Positions 11,561 to 20,575 of a DNA stretch of 64,000 bases are shown piece after piece. Position numbers and translations under genes: made by a program. The DNA comes from Phytopythium helicoides. Taxonomy: Eukaryota > Oomycota > Peronosporomycetes > Pythiales > Pythiaceae. Positions within the stretch are counted from its first letter, which is position 1; each line of letters begins with the position of its first letter. The stretch covers positions 930,001 to 994,000 of the forward strand of contig JANFNE010000003.1 of assembly GCA_024867545.1 (NCBI GenBank), given 5' to 3'. A model generated the notes under the pieces. The model made no database searches. It was not told the DNA's origin and saw nothing but the letters and a program-made list of their open reading frames with translations.

Positions 11561-11601
11561 CTACCACTACCGCCACCTCCACCGACTCGGATTGTATCAA
11601 G

Positions 11602-12243
11602 ATGAAGCAATGGCTCTCAACCTATATGGCCACGGCCCTCGTTGCGATAGACTGCTATCAGAAGGCTGATGCCCACCCGCGTTTTGTCTCTCTTATCCCG
11701 AGTGCAGTCGGGCCACTCGGACATGCGGGAAGAGTTGGGGGTGGCCCGCTGAATACCTTTGGCGAGGCTTTTCAAGCTGCAGGAAACCAATGGACTCTGG
11801 AACTGTGCCAAGCAGACTCGGACGGAGATGGAGCAACGAACGGCGAGGAGCTCGGAGATGCATGCTGCAAATGGACTCCTAACAGCGAAACAACTCTCAC
11901 AGCTGCTATTGGGCAGCCGGGCGAGCCGGAGGCGTTCACAGAGGCTCAACTTGCTGGAATGAGATGCAGCGAAGCCCAAGATGTGACAAGTGAAGGGTCT
12001 GCGTGGATGGACTGGGGATTGTCAACTTCGTCGGCAAGCGCAACACACGACGCTGATAGTAGAAGCGGGAGCACTGATGTTGACATTAGCCTCCCGGTTC
12101 TTCGCCATGAGAAGCCTTCTCGTATCCCACTCGCGACCAAACTGCCAGAGAGCAACGCACCATCAATGGCCTCCAGTGCGTCAACCTTCTGCCTCCCTGC
12201 TGCTGCAGGGTTTTCTGTCGCGTGCATTCATGCTTTGTTGTAG
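11602..12243 (+). CDS. Secreted temptin-like protein, probably GPI-anchored
   Basis: A single exon of 213 codons. Residues 1-24 form a signal peptide (ATALVAIDCYQKADA before HPRF). The mature N-terminus has the temptin Cys/Cys pattern: GHAGRVGGGPLNTFGEAF, then LCQADSDGDGATNGEELGD and ACCKW. The aspartate-rich DSDGDGATNGEE segment resembles a calcium-binding loop. Temptin was first described as a component of an Aplysia pheromone complex; related domains are common in secreted oomycete proteins. The middle is Ser/Thr/Asp-rich. The C-terminus is hydrophobic (AAAGFSVACIHALL) with small residues before it, like a GPI-attachment signal. It is divergent from the BAR gene and has an oomycete initiator 57 nt upstream. 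Family assignment is good; its biological role here is unknown. Confidence 0.75.
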   Translation: MKQWLSTYMATALVAIDCYQKADAHPRFVSLIPSAVGPLGHAGRVGGGPLNTFGEAFQAAGNQWTLELCQADSDGDGATNGEELGDACCKWTPNSETTLTAAIGQPGEPEAFTEAQLAGMRCSEAQDVTSEGSAWMDWGLSTSSASATHDADSRSGSTDVDISLPVLRHEKPSRIPLATKLPESNAPSMASSASTFCLPAAAGFSVACIHALL

Positions 12244-12974
12244 TGCGGGTGCTTCACCCACTGGACTAGCCCTGCCGTACTTTTGTGAGTGTTATTGTTT
12301 GACTTTACAACTATATGAGGCAACTTCCACAGATTGAACACGAAAGGAGCAAAAATCATAAGTAGAATGTTCACCGTTGGCGGCCTCAATCTTTAAACCG
12401 GAACAGCCACAGAGTTTCTTGCCGACCCGATTGCTCGTCAGTCCAGATTCCACCAGGACTTCTTACCTTAGTATCTAGACATCAACCAACATAACTCACT
12501 AAAAACAAACAAGCTGCGAGTTGGTTCGAACAACGTTATGAATATAACTCCTTTTGTCCCCCTCACATCCCAGGTTTCTCAAAGCCACCACTTTGGTTGC
12601 AGGTTTCATGTCGTGGATACGGTAAATCGACGGGGGTCTGGTTTTTGCCTGTTTTCAACACACCTCGTTGAAACTGCAAGCTCCTGAGACTGAGGGAGCT
12701 CTAAATTTGGATACCAGTGATGTTGGCAATTGAGAAAGGTATTTGTGGCAGATACCAATTCGTTCCCAGTCCAAGAACGAAATCTGAACGTTGAAGCCGC
12801 ATCCTCCTGCTTGGGACATTGTCAAGTTTAGAAACCAATCTTGTTTGTACCAATCTTAAAACGACCCGCTGCCCTCAAGTAGGAAGACAATCCCGACAAA
12901 CAACTCTCCTCCTCACAAGTGATTTTGCTTATTAGAAATCAAGATCAGGCAAAATCAGAGAAGCAAACTAAACG
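12244..12974. other. Intergenic, no gene seen
   Basis: 731 bp of AT-richer sequence between the temptin-like gene and the first membrane-protein copy. I see no convincing ORF or RNA gene. The last 100 bp, with CTCCTCCTCACAAG just upstream of 12975, probably contain the promoter of that copy. Confidence 0.6.
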
Positions 12975-15167
12975 ATGAGCAAAAGTTCCAGTGGCTCTGT
13001 TGTCGGCGCGATACCAAGTGATGACCGGATCGTAACTAATGGAGTCAATTTCGCAAAGAAGCAACGAGCGCGTGCAACAAAACTCGAAGTCGCAGGAGCT
13101 GTGTTCAGCGCGCTAACATGCATCTTTGTTGGAGGTCTGATGGGCTCACAACTTTTTGGAGTACTCGCCAGCTCCATACAAACAAAAATTGTCATGTCGA
13201 TCGGTCAAGATCCATTATCTGGACCTTACGATACGAAAAAGGACAACGATGTGCCATACACAGACCGAATTCTAGCGTGCATCAGTCGCAACAATCGATA
13301 CAACCCGGTGCTTCTGGACGATCTCTTGCCTCCATTCGGCTCACCTGACTCCACGTCAGTGGTAGACACATCAGGAACTTCAGTTGCAGCGTACCGAGTC
13401 ATTCAGCGATCAGGAGCGATCCTAGACTCCGGAGCAACCGAGGTATTCATACGCATGTGCAATCTTGCTGGTGAGACGCTTTCATCAATCACAAGCGTAT
13501 GCGAAGAGCTGGGCTACAACATCACCACCGACAATCTTCGAGTCATTGTTGGCGCGGACAGCAACGAGACGCTATTGATTCACAACTCACTGCCGCTACT
13601 GATTATGCCATACTGGGACAACGCTCATAGCGCTCGAACCGCAATCCCTGGGTGGGACGGAAGTGCATGCATGATTCATTTGAGCGAGAAATACGAGACT
13701 GCGAGCGGAGACGTCGCGCTGATTCGTGGTGTCAACCGAACAGTGCGCGAAGCCAAAACAGAGGAGTGGTTGCAACGCTCTGGTGGTACTTGGCGGAACG
13801 GCTGGTACGAAGACCAAGACGGTATGAGATGGTACTCTGATATGATGACAACGAGCACGAAGCCGCGCTTGCTGCCAACAAAGGACCGCTACTTTGATGC
13901 GGAGTCGTCCACTGATAAGGAAATCGATTGCACTCGTTCGAGTGTCTGTCACGACTCCACCATCTATATGGAGTGGGGGCCGAAATTCAGCGTCGATCTT
14001 GTTATTCAAGAATCTACCAGCATCGTCGTTTACAATGGAACACAGTATGGAGTTTTTTGGTGGGACGGCCGGATTTTACAAATTGTTCGCAGTGTCTACG
14101 ACTGGCCGATGCTCGTCTCCAACGGTACTGTTGCCCTGTTGATCTTTAGATGGGCCATCGCGCTTGGAGCACTGTTTCAGGGTTATCGTCAAGGACATGC
14201 TCGCCTGCATTATGTGGGTATTGGCGTACTTTCCAACTCGACGAGCTTCCAGTGTTTGCCGGCACTACTTCTCCCACGCCTAGCCAATACGCTCAGTGCC
14301 TTCTTCTCAGTCGGGTGCTTCTATCAGGGTCAACAAAATGCACTCGCTGGCACTTGGTTTGTGATGTATCCAGCCATCATCGAACTCGTGCTGATCTACT
14401 ACAGCTTGCTCAATACGGCCGCCAAGATTCTGCGTCGGCGGATCACGGATGTTTTGTTTGTCCCGACAATCATTGCACTCAGTGGCATCCACTTCTTTCG
14501 AATGACTCTCGTAAAATGGAAGTGGCTTGGAATCGAAGATGGAGCGGTTTCCACTCTAGTATCTTCTGATGAGATGGGACACTTGTCGTTGGCCCAGTTC
14601 TTCACTACGGACATTGCACTCCGACTAAACGGCAACGTCCAGCGGCTTTTTATACTGAAGCTCGTCATACTGGCTATTAGCTTGGTTCCTCTATTCCTCT
14701 CACGACCACTTCCTGTACACCGTGAGACCTCGACTTCACTGAAAGGCATCGAGAAAGCACTTGCTGTACGTTGTGCAAACGCCGCTGGTCTAGGACGGTC
14801 TTTCAACATGTACGAGCTTCTAAACAATCCAGACGCTGACAAAAGTACTAATCCTGGGAGCGTAGTGCTTCCATCTCAACCTGTCCGAGCTCTCAACAGC
14901 TACGAAGTGATTCGACTCGGTTGCATCGTCTACGGTGACAAATACCTCATCACGATGGACGACTGGGATCGGGTGTCAATGCTTGCAGGGTTTCGACACT
15001 TGTATCACTTATGGAATCATCGCGTGGTAGTGTTTCACTTAAGGGAGTCGAAGTTAATGCGAGGCGAGCTAGAGGCGTCGGAGAACCCTTGCTTGATGCG
15101 AGTTGACGATCCCGAGCTGATTGAAACCAGCTTTTGGAGTATCTCTGGGCGACCGTTGCTCACCTGA
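12975..15167 (+). CDS. Large polytopic membrane protein, tandem copy 1
   Basis: A single exon of 730 codons. One transmembrane segment near residues 36-60 (AGAVFSALTCIFVGGLMGSQ) precedes an extracytoplasmic-looking region of about 330 residues with conserved Cys and several N-x-S/T sites. About six hydrophobic segments follow between residues 380 and 580 (for example VALLIFRWAIALGALFQ, YPAIIELVLIYYSLL and LFILKLVILAISLVPLFL). A cytoplasmic-like tail ends with SYEVIRLGCIVYGDKYLITM and FRHLYHLWNHRVVVFHL. I recognise no named family; the architecture suggests a lineage-specific receptor- or transporter-like protein, but this is only topology. It is 1.2 kb upstream of a second copy whose core is almost identical at the DNA level. 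Confidence 0.75.
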   Translation: MSKSSSGSVVGAIPSDDRIVTNGVNFAKKQRARATKLEVAGAVFSALTCIFVGGLMGSQLFGVLASSIQTKIVMSIGQDPLSGPYDTKKDNDVPYTDRILACISRNNRYNPVLLDDLLPPFGSPDSTSVVDTSGTSVAAYRVIQRSGAILDSGATEVFIRMCNLAGETLSSITSVCEELGYNITTDNLRVIVGADSNETLLIHNSLPLLIMPYWDNAHSARTAIPGWDGSACMIHLSEKYETASGDVALIRGVNRTVREAKTEEWLQRSGGTWRNGWYEDQDGMRWYSDMMTTSTKPRLLPTKDRYFDAESSTDKEIDCTRSSVCHDSTIYMEWGPKFSVDLVIQESTSIVVYNGTQYGVFWWDGRILQIVRSVYDWPMLVSNGTVALLIFRWAIALGALFQGYRQGHARLHYVGIGVLSNSTSFQCLPALLLPRLANTLSAFFSVGCFYQGQQNALAGTWFVMYPAIIELVLIYYSLLNTAAKILRRRITDVLFVPTIIALSGIHFFRMTLVKWKWLGIEDGAVSTLVSSDEMGHLSLAQFFTTDIALRLNGNVQRLFILKLVILAISLVPLFLSRPLPVHRETSTSLKGIEKALAVRCANAAGLGRSFNMYELLNNPDADKSTNPGSVVLPSQPVRALNSYEVIRLGCIVYGDKYLITMDDWDRVSMLAGFRHLYHLWNHRVVVFHLRESKLMRGELEASENPCLMRVDDPELIETSFWSISGRPLLT

Positions 15168-16324
15168 TATGAATGGTTGAGGACGGCAAAAAAAAATCGG
15201 CGAGACCAGCTTGGTAGTGTTCGATGATACGATCAGATAGAACGAAGATCCTCAAGAAATCCATAATATATATCTGCATGTAGAACTAGGTTAACGTGGA
15301 GATGACCTCTACAACAACTAAATTTCATTTTACCATATTCCGAACAATTTTATCTGCTTGCAAACACCAACAGCAGCTCGAGTTCATTTCCAAGGCAACA
15401 AATGATGGCTCGAATCGAAGACGAGGCAATAGTAGCCTGTAGATGCCGTTTTCAGCACTCTAAGAACTGGCTGTACAGCTCCAGGCACACTCCCACACGT
15501 TAATATATCATTCGGACACTCAATCTGTTAGTGTTTTTCACAAACATCACACTCGTGTGGGTGCGCTATGATGCCTCTCCGCTATGGAGGCACTGGTGAG
15601 TAGAGGCAAAAGTATAAGTTTCAGTTCTTCCCATGCAGTAACAGTAGCGTCTGTGTGCACTATCTCGATTTCGATCCCACCAGTAGGAAAAAAATCAGCG
15701 CGATAATGGAACCGACTCGTGGAGACCGGAGCACAGGACCATCTATCGCTGTAGCGCTTTTGCTGAAAGTTACATTAAGAAAAGAGTGATGTTGCTGTTA
15801 TAATATGAACCAAGGACGCGAGCGTCTTGAGCCAGCATGATTCTCGAGCATGATAAGATTACGAGTACATGTATGAAGTTGCTATATGGTTTAGATGAAT
15901 TTGCCGAGAGGATTGACTATGTATTCGGAGCGACCAGGGTGCTATTGGATTTGATATAGTGTTGTCGATTTGGGAGACTGGAGCCACGCTATGTGCTACA
16001 ACTACTCTGTTCTTGGCATTAGCGGTCAGATTCCGCCCATCAACGTTGTTCCAGCCGTCCCTTTCAGGTGGTTGCTGATCTAGATAGGGTCTTTCAATTA
16101 CAACGATATTTTTGTCACAAATAAAACTGTCAATGGAATCTGACGTATCTTTCTTGAATTCACAAATCACCAAACTATATTCGTCGTTAGGGAATGACGT
16201 TCTGTGGATTGAAGCAACTTTTCCTGTAAGCGTCTAGTCATGAGATGCCACAGACTGCAAATAGCAATCTTGTGTCCTTACGGGGTTTTCATCAAACATC
16301 AAAATATTCAAGTTGACCAAGGCG
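15168..16324. other. Intergenic between tandem copies, no gene seen
   Basis: About 1.16 kb of AT-rich sequence with scattered stops in all frames. I see no similarity to the 12.2-12.97 kb flank of copy 1, so the duplication did not clearly carry its upstream region. It must hold the 3' UTR of copy 1 and the promoter of copy 2. Confidence 0.55.
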
Positions 16325-18529
16325 ATGAGCAACAATCTTGTTGGCCCTCCAATCTCCATGCTACCAACCATTTCTGTGCGAGCCAAGCAAGAAAGAACCA
16401 ATTTCACAAAGAAACAACGAGCGCGTGCAACAAAACTCGAAGTCGCAGGAGCTGTGTTCAGCGCGCTAACATGCATCTTTGTTGGAGGTCTGATGGGCTC
16501 ACAACTTTTTGGAGTACTCGCCAGCTCCATACAAACAAAAATCATCATGTCGATCGGTCAAGATCCATTATCTGGACCTTACGATACGAAAAAGGACAAC
16601 GATGTGCCATACACAGACCGAATTCTAGCGTGCATCAGTCGCAACAATCGATACAACCCGGTGCTTCTGGACGATCTCTTGCCTCCATTTGGCTCACCCG
16701 ACTCAACGTCAGTGGTAGACACATCAGGAACTTCAATTGCAGCGTATCGAGTTATTCAGCGATCAGGAGCGATCCTAGACTCCGGAGCAACCGAGGTATT
16801 CATACGCATGTGCAATCTTGCTGGTGAGACGCTTTCATCAATCACAAGCGTATGCGAAGAGCTGGGCTACAACATCACCACCGACAATCTTCGAGTCATT
16901 GTTGGCGCGGACAGCAACGAGACGCTATTGATTCACAACTCACTGCCGCTACTGATTATGCCATACTGGGACAACGCTCATAGCGCTCGAACCGCAATCC
17001 CTGGGTGGGACGGAAGTGCATGCATGATTCATTTGAGCGAGAAATACGAGACTGCGAGCGGAGACGTCGCGCTGATTCGTGGTGTCAACCGAACAGTGCG
17101 CGAAGCCAAAACAGAGGAGTGGTTGCAACGCTCTGGTGGTACTTGGCGGAACGGCTGGTACGAAGACCAAGACGGTATGAGATGGTACTCTGATATGATG
17201 ACAACGAGCACGAAGCCGCGCTTGCTGCCAACAAAGGACCGCTACTTTGATGCGGAGTCGTCCACTGATAAGGAAATCGATTGCACTCGTTCGAGTGTCT
17301 GTCACGACTCCACCATCTATATGGAGTGGGGGCCGAAATTCAGCGTCGATCTTGTTATTCAAGAATCTACCAGCATCGTCGTTTACAATGGAACACAGTA
17401 TGGAGTTTTTTGGTGGGACGGCCGGATTTTACAAATTGTTCGCAGTGTCTACGACTGGCCGATGCTCGTCTCCAACGGTACTGTTGCCCTGTTGATCTTT
17501 AGATGGGCCATCGCGCTTGGAGCACTGTTTCAGGGTTATCGTCAAGGACATGCTCGCCTGCATTATGTGGGTATTGGCGTACTTTCCAACTCGACGAGCT
17601 TCCAGTGTTTGCCGGCACTACTTCTCCCACGCCTAGCCAATACGCTCAGTGCCTTCTTCTCAGTCGGGTGCTTCTATCAGGGTCAACAAAATGCACTCGC
17701 TGGCACTTGGTTTGTGATATATCCAGCTATCATCGAGCTCGTGCTGATCTACTATAGCTTGCTCAATACGGCTGCCAAGATTCTGCGTCGGCGGATCACG
17801 GATGTTTTGTTTGTGCCGACAATCATTGCACTCAGTGGCATCCACTTCTTTCGAATGACTCTCGTAAAATGGAAGTGGCTTGGAATCGAAGATGGAGCGG
17901 TTTCCACTCTAGTATCTTCTGATGAGATGGGACACTTGTCGTTGGCCCAGTTCTTCACTACGGACATTGCACTCCGACTAAACGGCAACATGGAGAGTCT
18001 CTTCATGATGAAGCTTGGTTTGTTAGTTGTCAACTTGGTACCTCTCTTTCTCACTAGATCACTTCCTGTGCATTGCAAGATGTCATCATCACTGAAAGGC
18101 ATCGAAAAAGCACTCGCTGTACGTTGTGCAAATGCCGCTGGTCTAGGACGGTCCTCCAATGTGTTTGAAATTTTCAGTAACTCAGGTACCGCCACAAGTA
18201 TTATCCTTGGCGCTGGTGCCAGCAATGTTTTGCCTATTGATTCCATTCGAGCATTGAGCAGCTACGAAGTGATTCGACTCGGTTGCATTGTCTACGGTGA
18301 CAAATACCTCATCACGATGGACGACTGGGATCGGGTGTCAATGCTTGCAGGGTTTCGACATTTGTATCACTTATGGAACCATCGTGTGGTGGTGTTTCAC
18401 TTAAGGGAGTCGAAGTTAATGCGAGGCGAGCTAGAAGTGTTGGAAAACCCTTGCTTGATGCGAGTGGATGCTCCGGAACTTGCCGAAATCAGCTTTTGGC
18501 GAATCTCGGCGCGGCCATTGCTGTGTTGA
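16325..18529 (+). CDS. Large polytopic membrane protein, tandem copy 2
   Basis: A single exon of 734 codons starting at the ATG at 16325 (MSNNLVGPPISML). From KKQRARATKLEVAG onward it is nearly identical to the gene at 12975, including silent positions, through residue 560 or so (about 16405-17990 against 13052-14630). It then diverges strongly over some 240 bp (LFMMKLGLLVVNLVPLFLT instead of LFILKLVILAISLVPLFLS; different Ser/Gly-rich linker), becomes near-identical again over SYEVIRLGCIVYGD to KLMRGELE, and diverges at the last 20 residues. The N-terminal 30 residues are unrelated. Topology is as in copy 1. The mosaic pattern points to recent gene conversion of the core. Function unknown. 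Confidence 0.75.
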   Translation: MSNNLVGPPISMLPTISVRAKQERTNFTKKQRARATKLEVAGAVFSALTCIFVGGLMGSQLFGVLASSIQTKIIMSIGQDPLSGPYDTKKDNDVPYTDRILACISRNNRYNPVLLDDLLPPFGSPDSTSVVDTSGTSIAAYRVIQRSGAILDSGATEVFIRMCNLAGETLSSITSVCEELGYNITTDNLRVIVGADSNETLLIHNSLPLLIMPYWDNAHSARTAIPGWDGSACMIHLSEKYETASGDVALIRGVNRTVREAKTEEWLQRSGGTWRNGWYEDQDGMRWYSDMMTTSTKPRLLPTKDRYFDAESSTDKEIDCTRSSVCHDSTIYMEWGPKFSVDLVIQESTSIVVYNGTQYGVFWWDGRILQIVRSVYDWPMLVSNGTVALLIFRWAIALGALFQGYRQGHARLHYVGIGVLSNSTSFQCLPALLLPRLANTLSAFFSVGCFYQGQQNALAGTWFVIYPAIIELVLIYYSLLNTAAKILRRRITDVLFVPTIIALSGIHFFRMTLVKWKWLGIEDGAVSTLVSSDEMGHLSLAQFFTTDIALRLNGNMESLFMMKLGLLVVNLVPLFLTRSLPVHCKMSSSLKGIEKALAVRCANAAGLGRSSNVFEIFSNSGTATSIILGAGASNVLPIDSIRALSSYEVIRLGCIVYGDKYLITMDDWDRVSMLAGFRHLYHLWNHRVVVFHLRESKLMRGELEVLENPCLMRVDAPELAEISFWRISARPLLC

Positions 18530-18789
18530 TAGGATTTGTTGTAAAAGAAACATAACGAGATCAGAGACATCGTGCTGCCGACTCTGATCATACCGTACAA
18601 GTTGGGGTCGGGCCACAAACTCATCACCGAGCACCACATTCGTGTGAAGAGCGTGCTGTGCCTGTTTGATGCCGGCAGTCGAGCAATTCCCCGTGCACCT
18701 GTGGGTGTTTTCGCCAACTTTTTTTTTTTTTTTTTCCATACCGCCATTTCATGTGGTCACACTGTAGTCCAAAGCGCTGCTCATTGCCA

Positions 18790-20514
18790 ATGGCGGGGCG
18801 GGCGTCGTCGACGCCGTGCAAGTTCTACGCGCAGGGCAACTGCCGCTTCGGCGCCTCGTGCCGCTTCTCGCACGGGTCGCCAGGCCTCTCGCGGCGGCTT
18901 CGGCGGCTCCGGCGGGTCGAGCGGCGCGCGCAACCCGTTCGGCGGCGGGGGCGGCGGCTTCGGGGGCGGAAATGGCGCGAGTCCGTTCGGCGGAAGTGGC
19001 GGGAGCGCGTTCGGGGCCGCGGCGGCGCCTGGCGTGGCCATGACGGACGCGTCCAGGAAGCTGGCGGTGGAGGAGCTGCAGCAGCCGCCGCTGTGGCCGC
19101 TGTCGGGCTTCGCGGTGGCCAAGGGGGTGCGTCTCGAGGTTGATGTCGCCGGGGGCTGAGGCTGACGCTAGGGCCTGGCGCAGCTCGGCAGCGTGGTGGG
19201 CGGCGATGTGAGCCCCGAGGAGGCGCGCTGGGATGCGTACCAGGAGCTGCGGGCCACGGGCGCGTGCACGCAGGCGCTGCAGCGCTTCAAGGCACAGGAG
19301 GCCGAGAAGCGCGCGCAGAGACAGCAGGTGCTCTCGCTGCTGCGCGACCAAAAGGTGGGGAGCTACGTACGGCTGCTGCGGGTGGCGGGGCGCTGACGAC
19401 GGCGCTGGGCCAGGCAACCGAGCGGCTGTTTGCAGGAGAGCCGCTGCCGACGTCGGCGGGCTTTGGAGCGCCAGCCTCGGGCTTTGGGCAGCCTGCAGGA
19501 GCCGCGTTTGGAGGGGGAGCAGCGACCAGCTCTCCGTTTGGAGGTGGTGGGGGATTCGGCGCACCTGCGTCGTCGAATCCGTTTGGGGGAGGAGGTGCGA
19601 CGCCGGCCGCTTCGCCGTTCGGCCAACCTGCGGCAACGCAGAACCCATTTGGTACAGGCAGCAGCGGATCGACAGGCTCGGCATTCAGCACAGGAGCAGC
19701 AAACCCTTTCGGTGGAGGTGGATCGACGGGAACCTCCGCCTTTGGAGCACCTTCTTCCGTTGGGACGGCGAGCAACCCCTTTGGTGGCGGAGCGTCGTCC
19801 AACCCCTTTGGGACCAGTGGTGGCGCTAGCTGGCACGGCTTCGTCGACATTTGGGGGCGGGAAATTCGTCATCTCCGTTCGGACAACCGTCGCAGCTTGG
19901 GGCTGGAAGTTCCTCATCCCCGTTTGGAGCTCCCGCGGCCCCCAGCAGTTCCCCTTTCGGAGCGCCTTCGGCCACCACCACAACTTTCGGAGGAGGGGGT
20001 ACATCGTCGTCTCCATTTGGAGCACCGTCAGCAGGATCATCGCCATTCGGTGCTGGCGCAGCGACTGGTGCCTCTGCTTTCGGTGGAGGTGCTAACACGT
20101 CAAACCCGTTCGGGACACAAAAGCACAGCCTCTACGTCATCCTTCGGTTCTCCGTCAGGTTTTGGCCAACCTGCATCGACTTCCGGTGCATCGCCGTTTG
20201 GAGGTGGTGTCTCGGCGCCTGCAACATCAACTTTCGGCGTTAACTCTGGTGCATTCGGAGGAGGGGCAACTGCAACCACTACATCGTCATTCGGCGGATT
20301 CGGTGCTCCCAGTTCAACGCCATCCCCCGCATCAGTTAGACTCCCCACATCCACCACGGACTCCGTAAAGCCAGTAGACAAGACCGCCTACACGGCTGCT
20401 GCCGAGAGCGCGGTTGTTCGAGATGATGCATGGAACAGAACGCAGTTTGAACAGGCTGAGTTCACCCTCGGCATGATACCGACGGTGGCCCCGCCGCCCG
20501 AGTTTTGCAACTAA
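18790..20514 (+). CDS. CCCH zinc-finger FG nucleoporin (NUP42-like), frame-broken
   Basis: Begins with a CCCH finger, CKFYAQGNCRFGASCRFSH (C-x7-C-x5-C-x3-H), followed by FG/GFG-rich sequence as in NUP42/Rip1-type nucleoporins, which act at the cytoplasmic face of the pore in mRNA export. Exons: 18790-19126, 19172-19354 and 19414-20514. Exon 2 encodes a helical block (GLAQLGSVVGGDVSPEEARW). The last exon is dominated by NPFGGG, SPFG, SAFG and GFGAP repeats and ends with a conserved-looking tail, WNRTQFEQAEFTLGMIPTVA. The reading frame is broken four times, near 18870, 19832, 19855 and 20118. Each break looks like one extra base, three of them in homopolymers, after which the FG pattern resumes in another frame. 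This looks more like sequence error than decay, since the repeats stay clean. A 17-18 nt poly-T run precedes the gene at 18719. Confidence 0.68.
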
Positions 20515-20575
20515 TGCTCGAATGTATCCCCCAAACTGTGCCTGCGCATTATTTTCCTAAGTGACGGCCTGGTGC

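Noticed and set aside
15859..16173. 104-codon minus-strand frame between the tandem membrane genes.
   Set aside because: Short, AT-rich, no recognisable motif, not conserved in the other intergenic flank.
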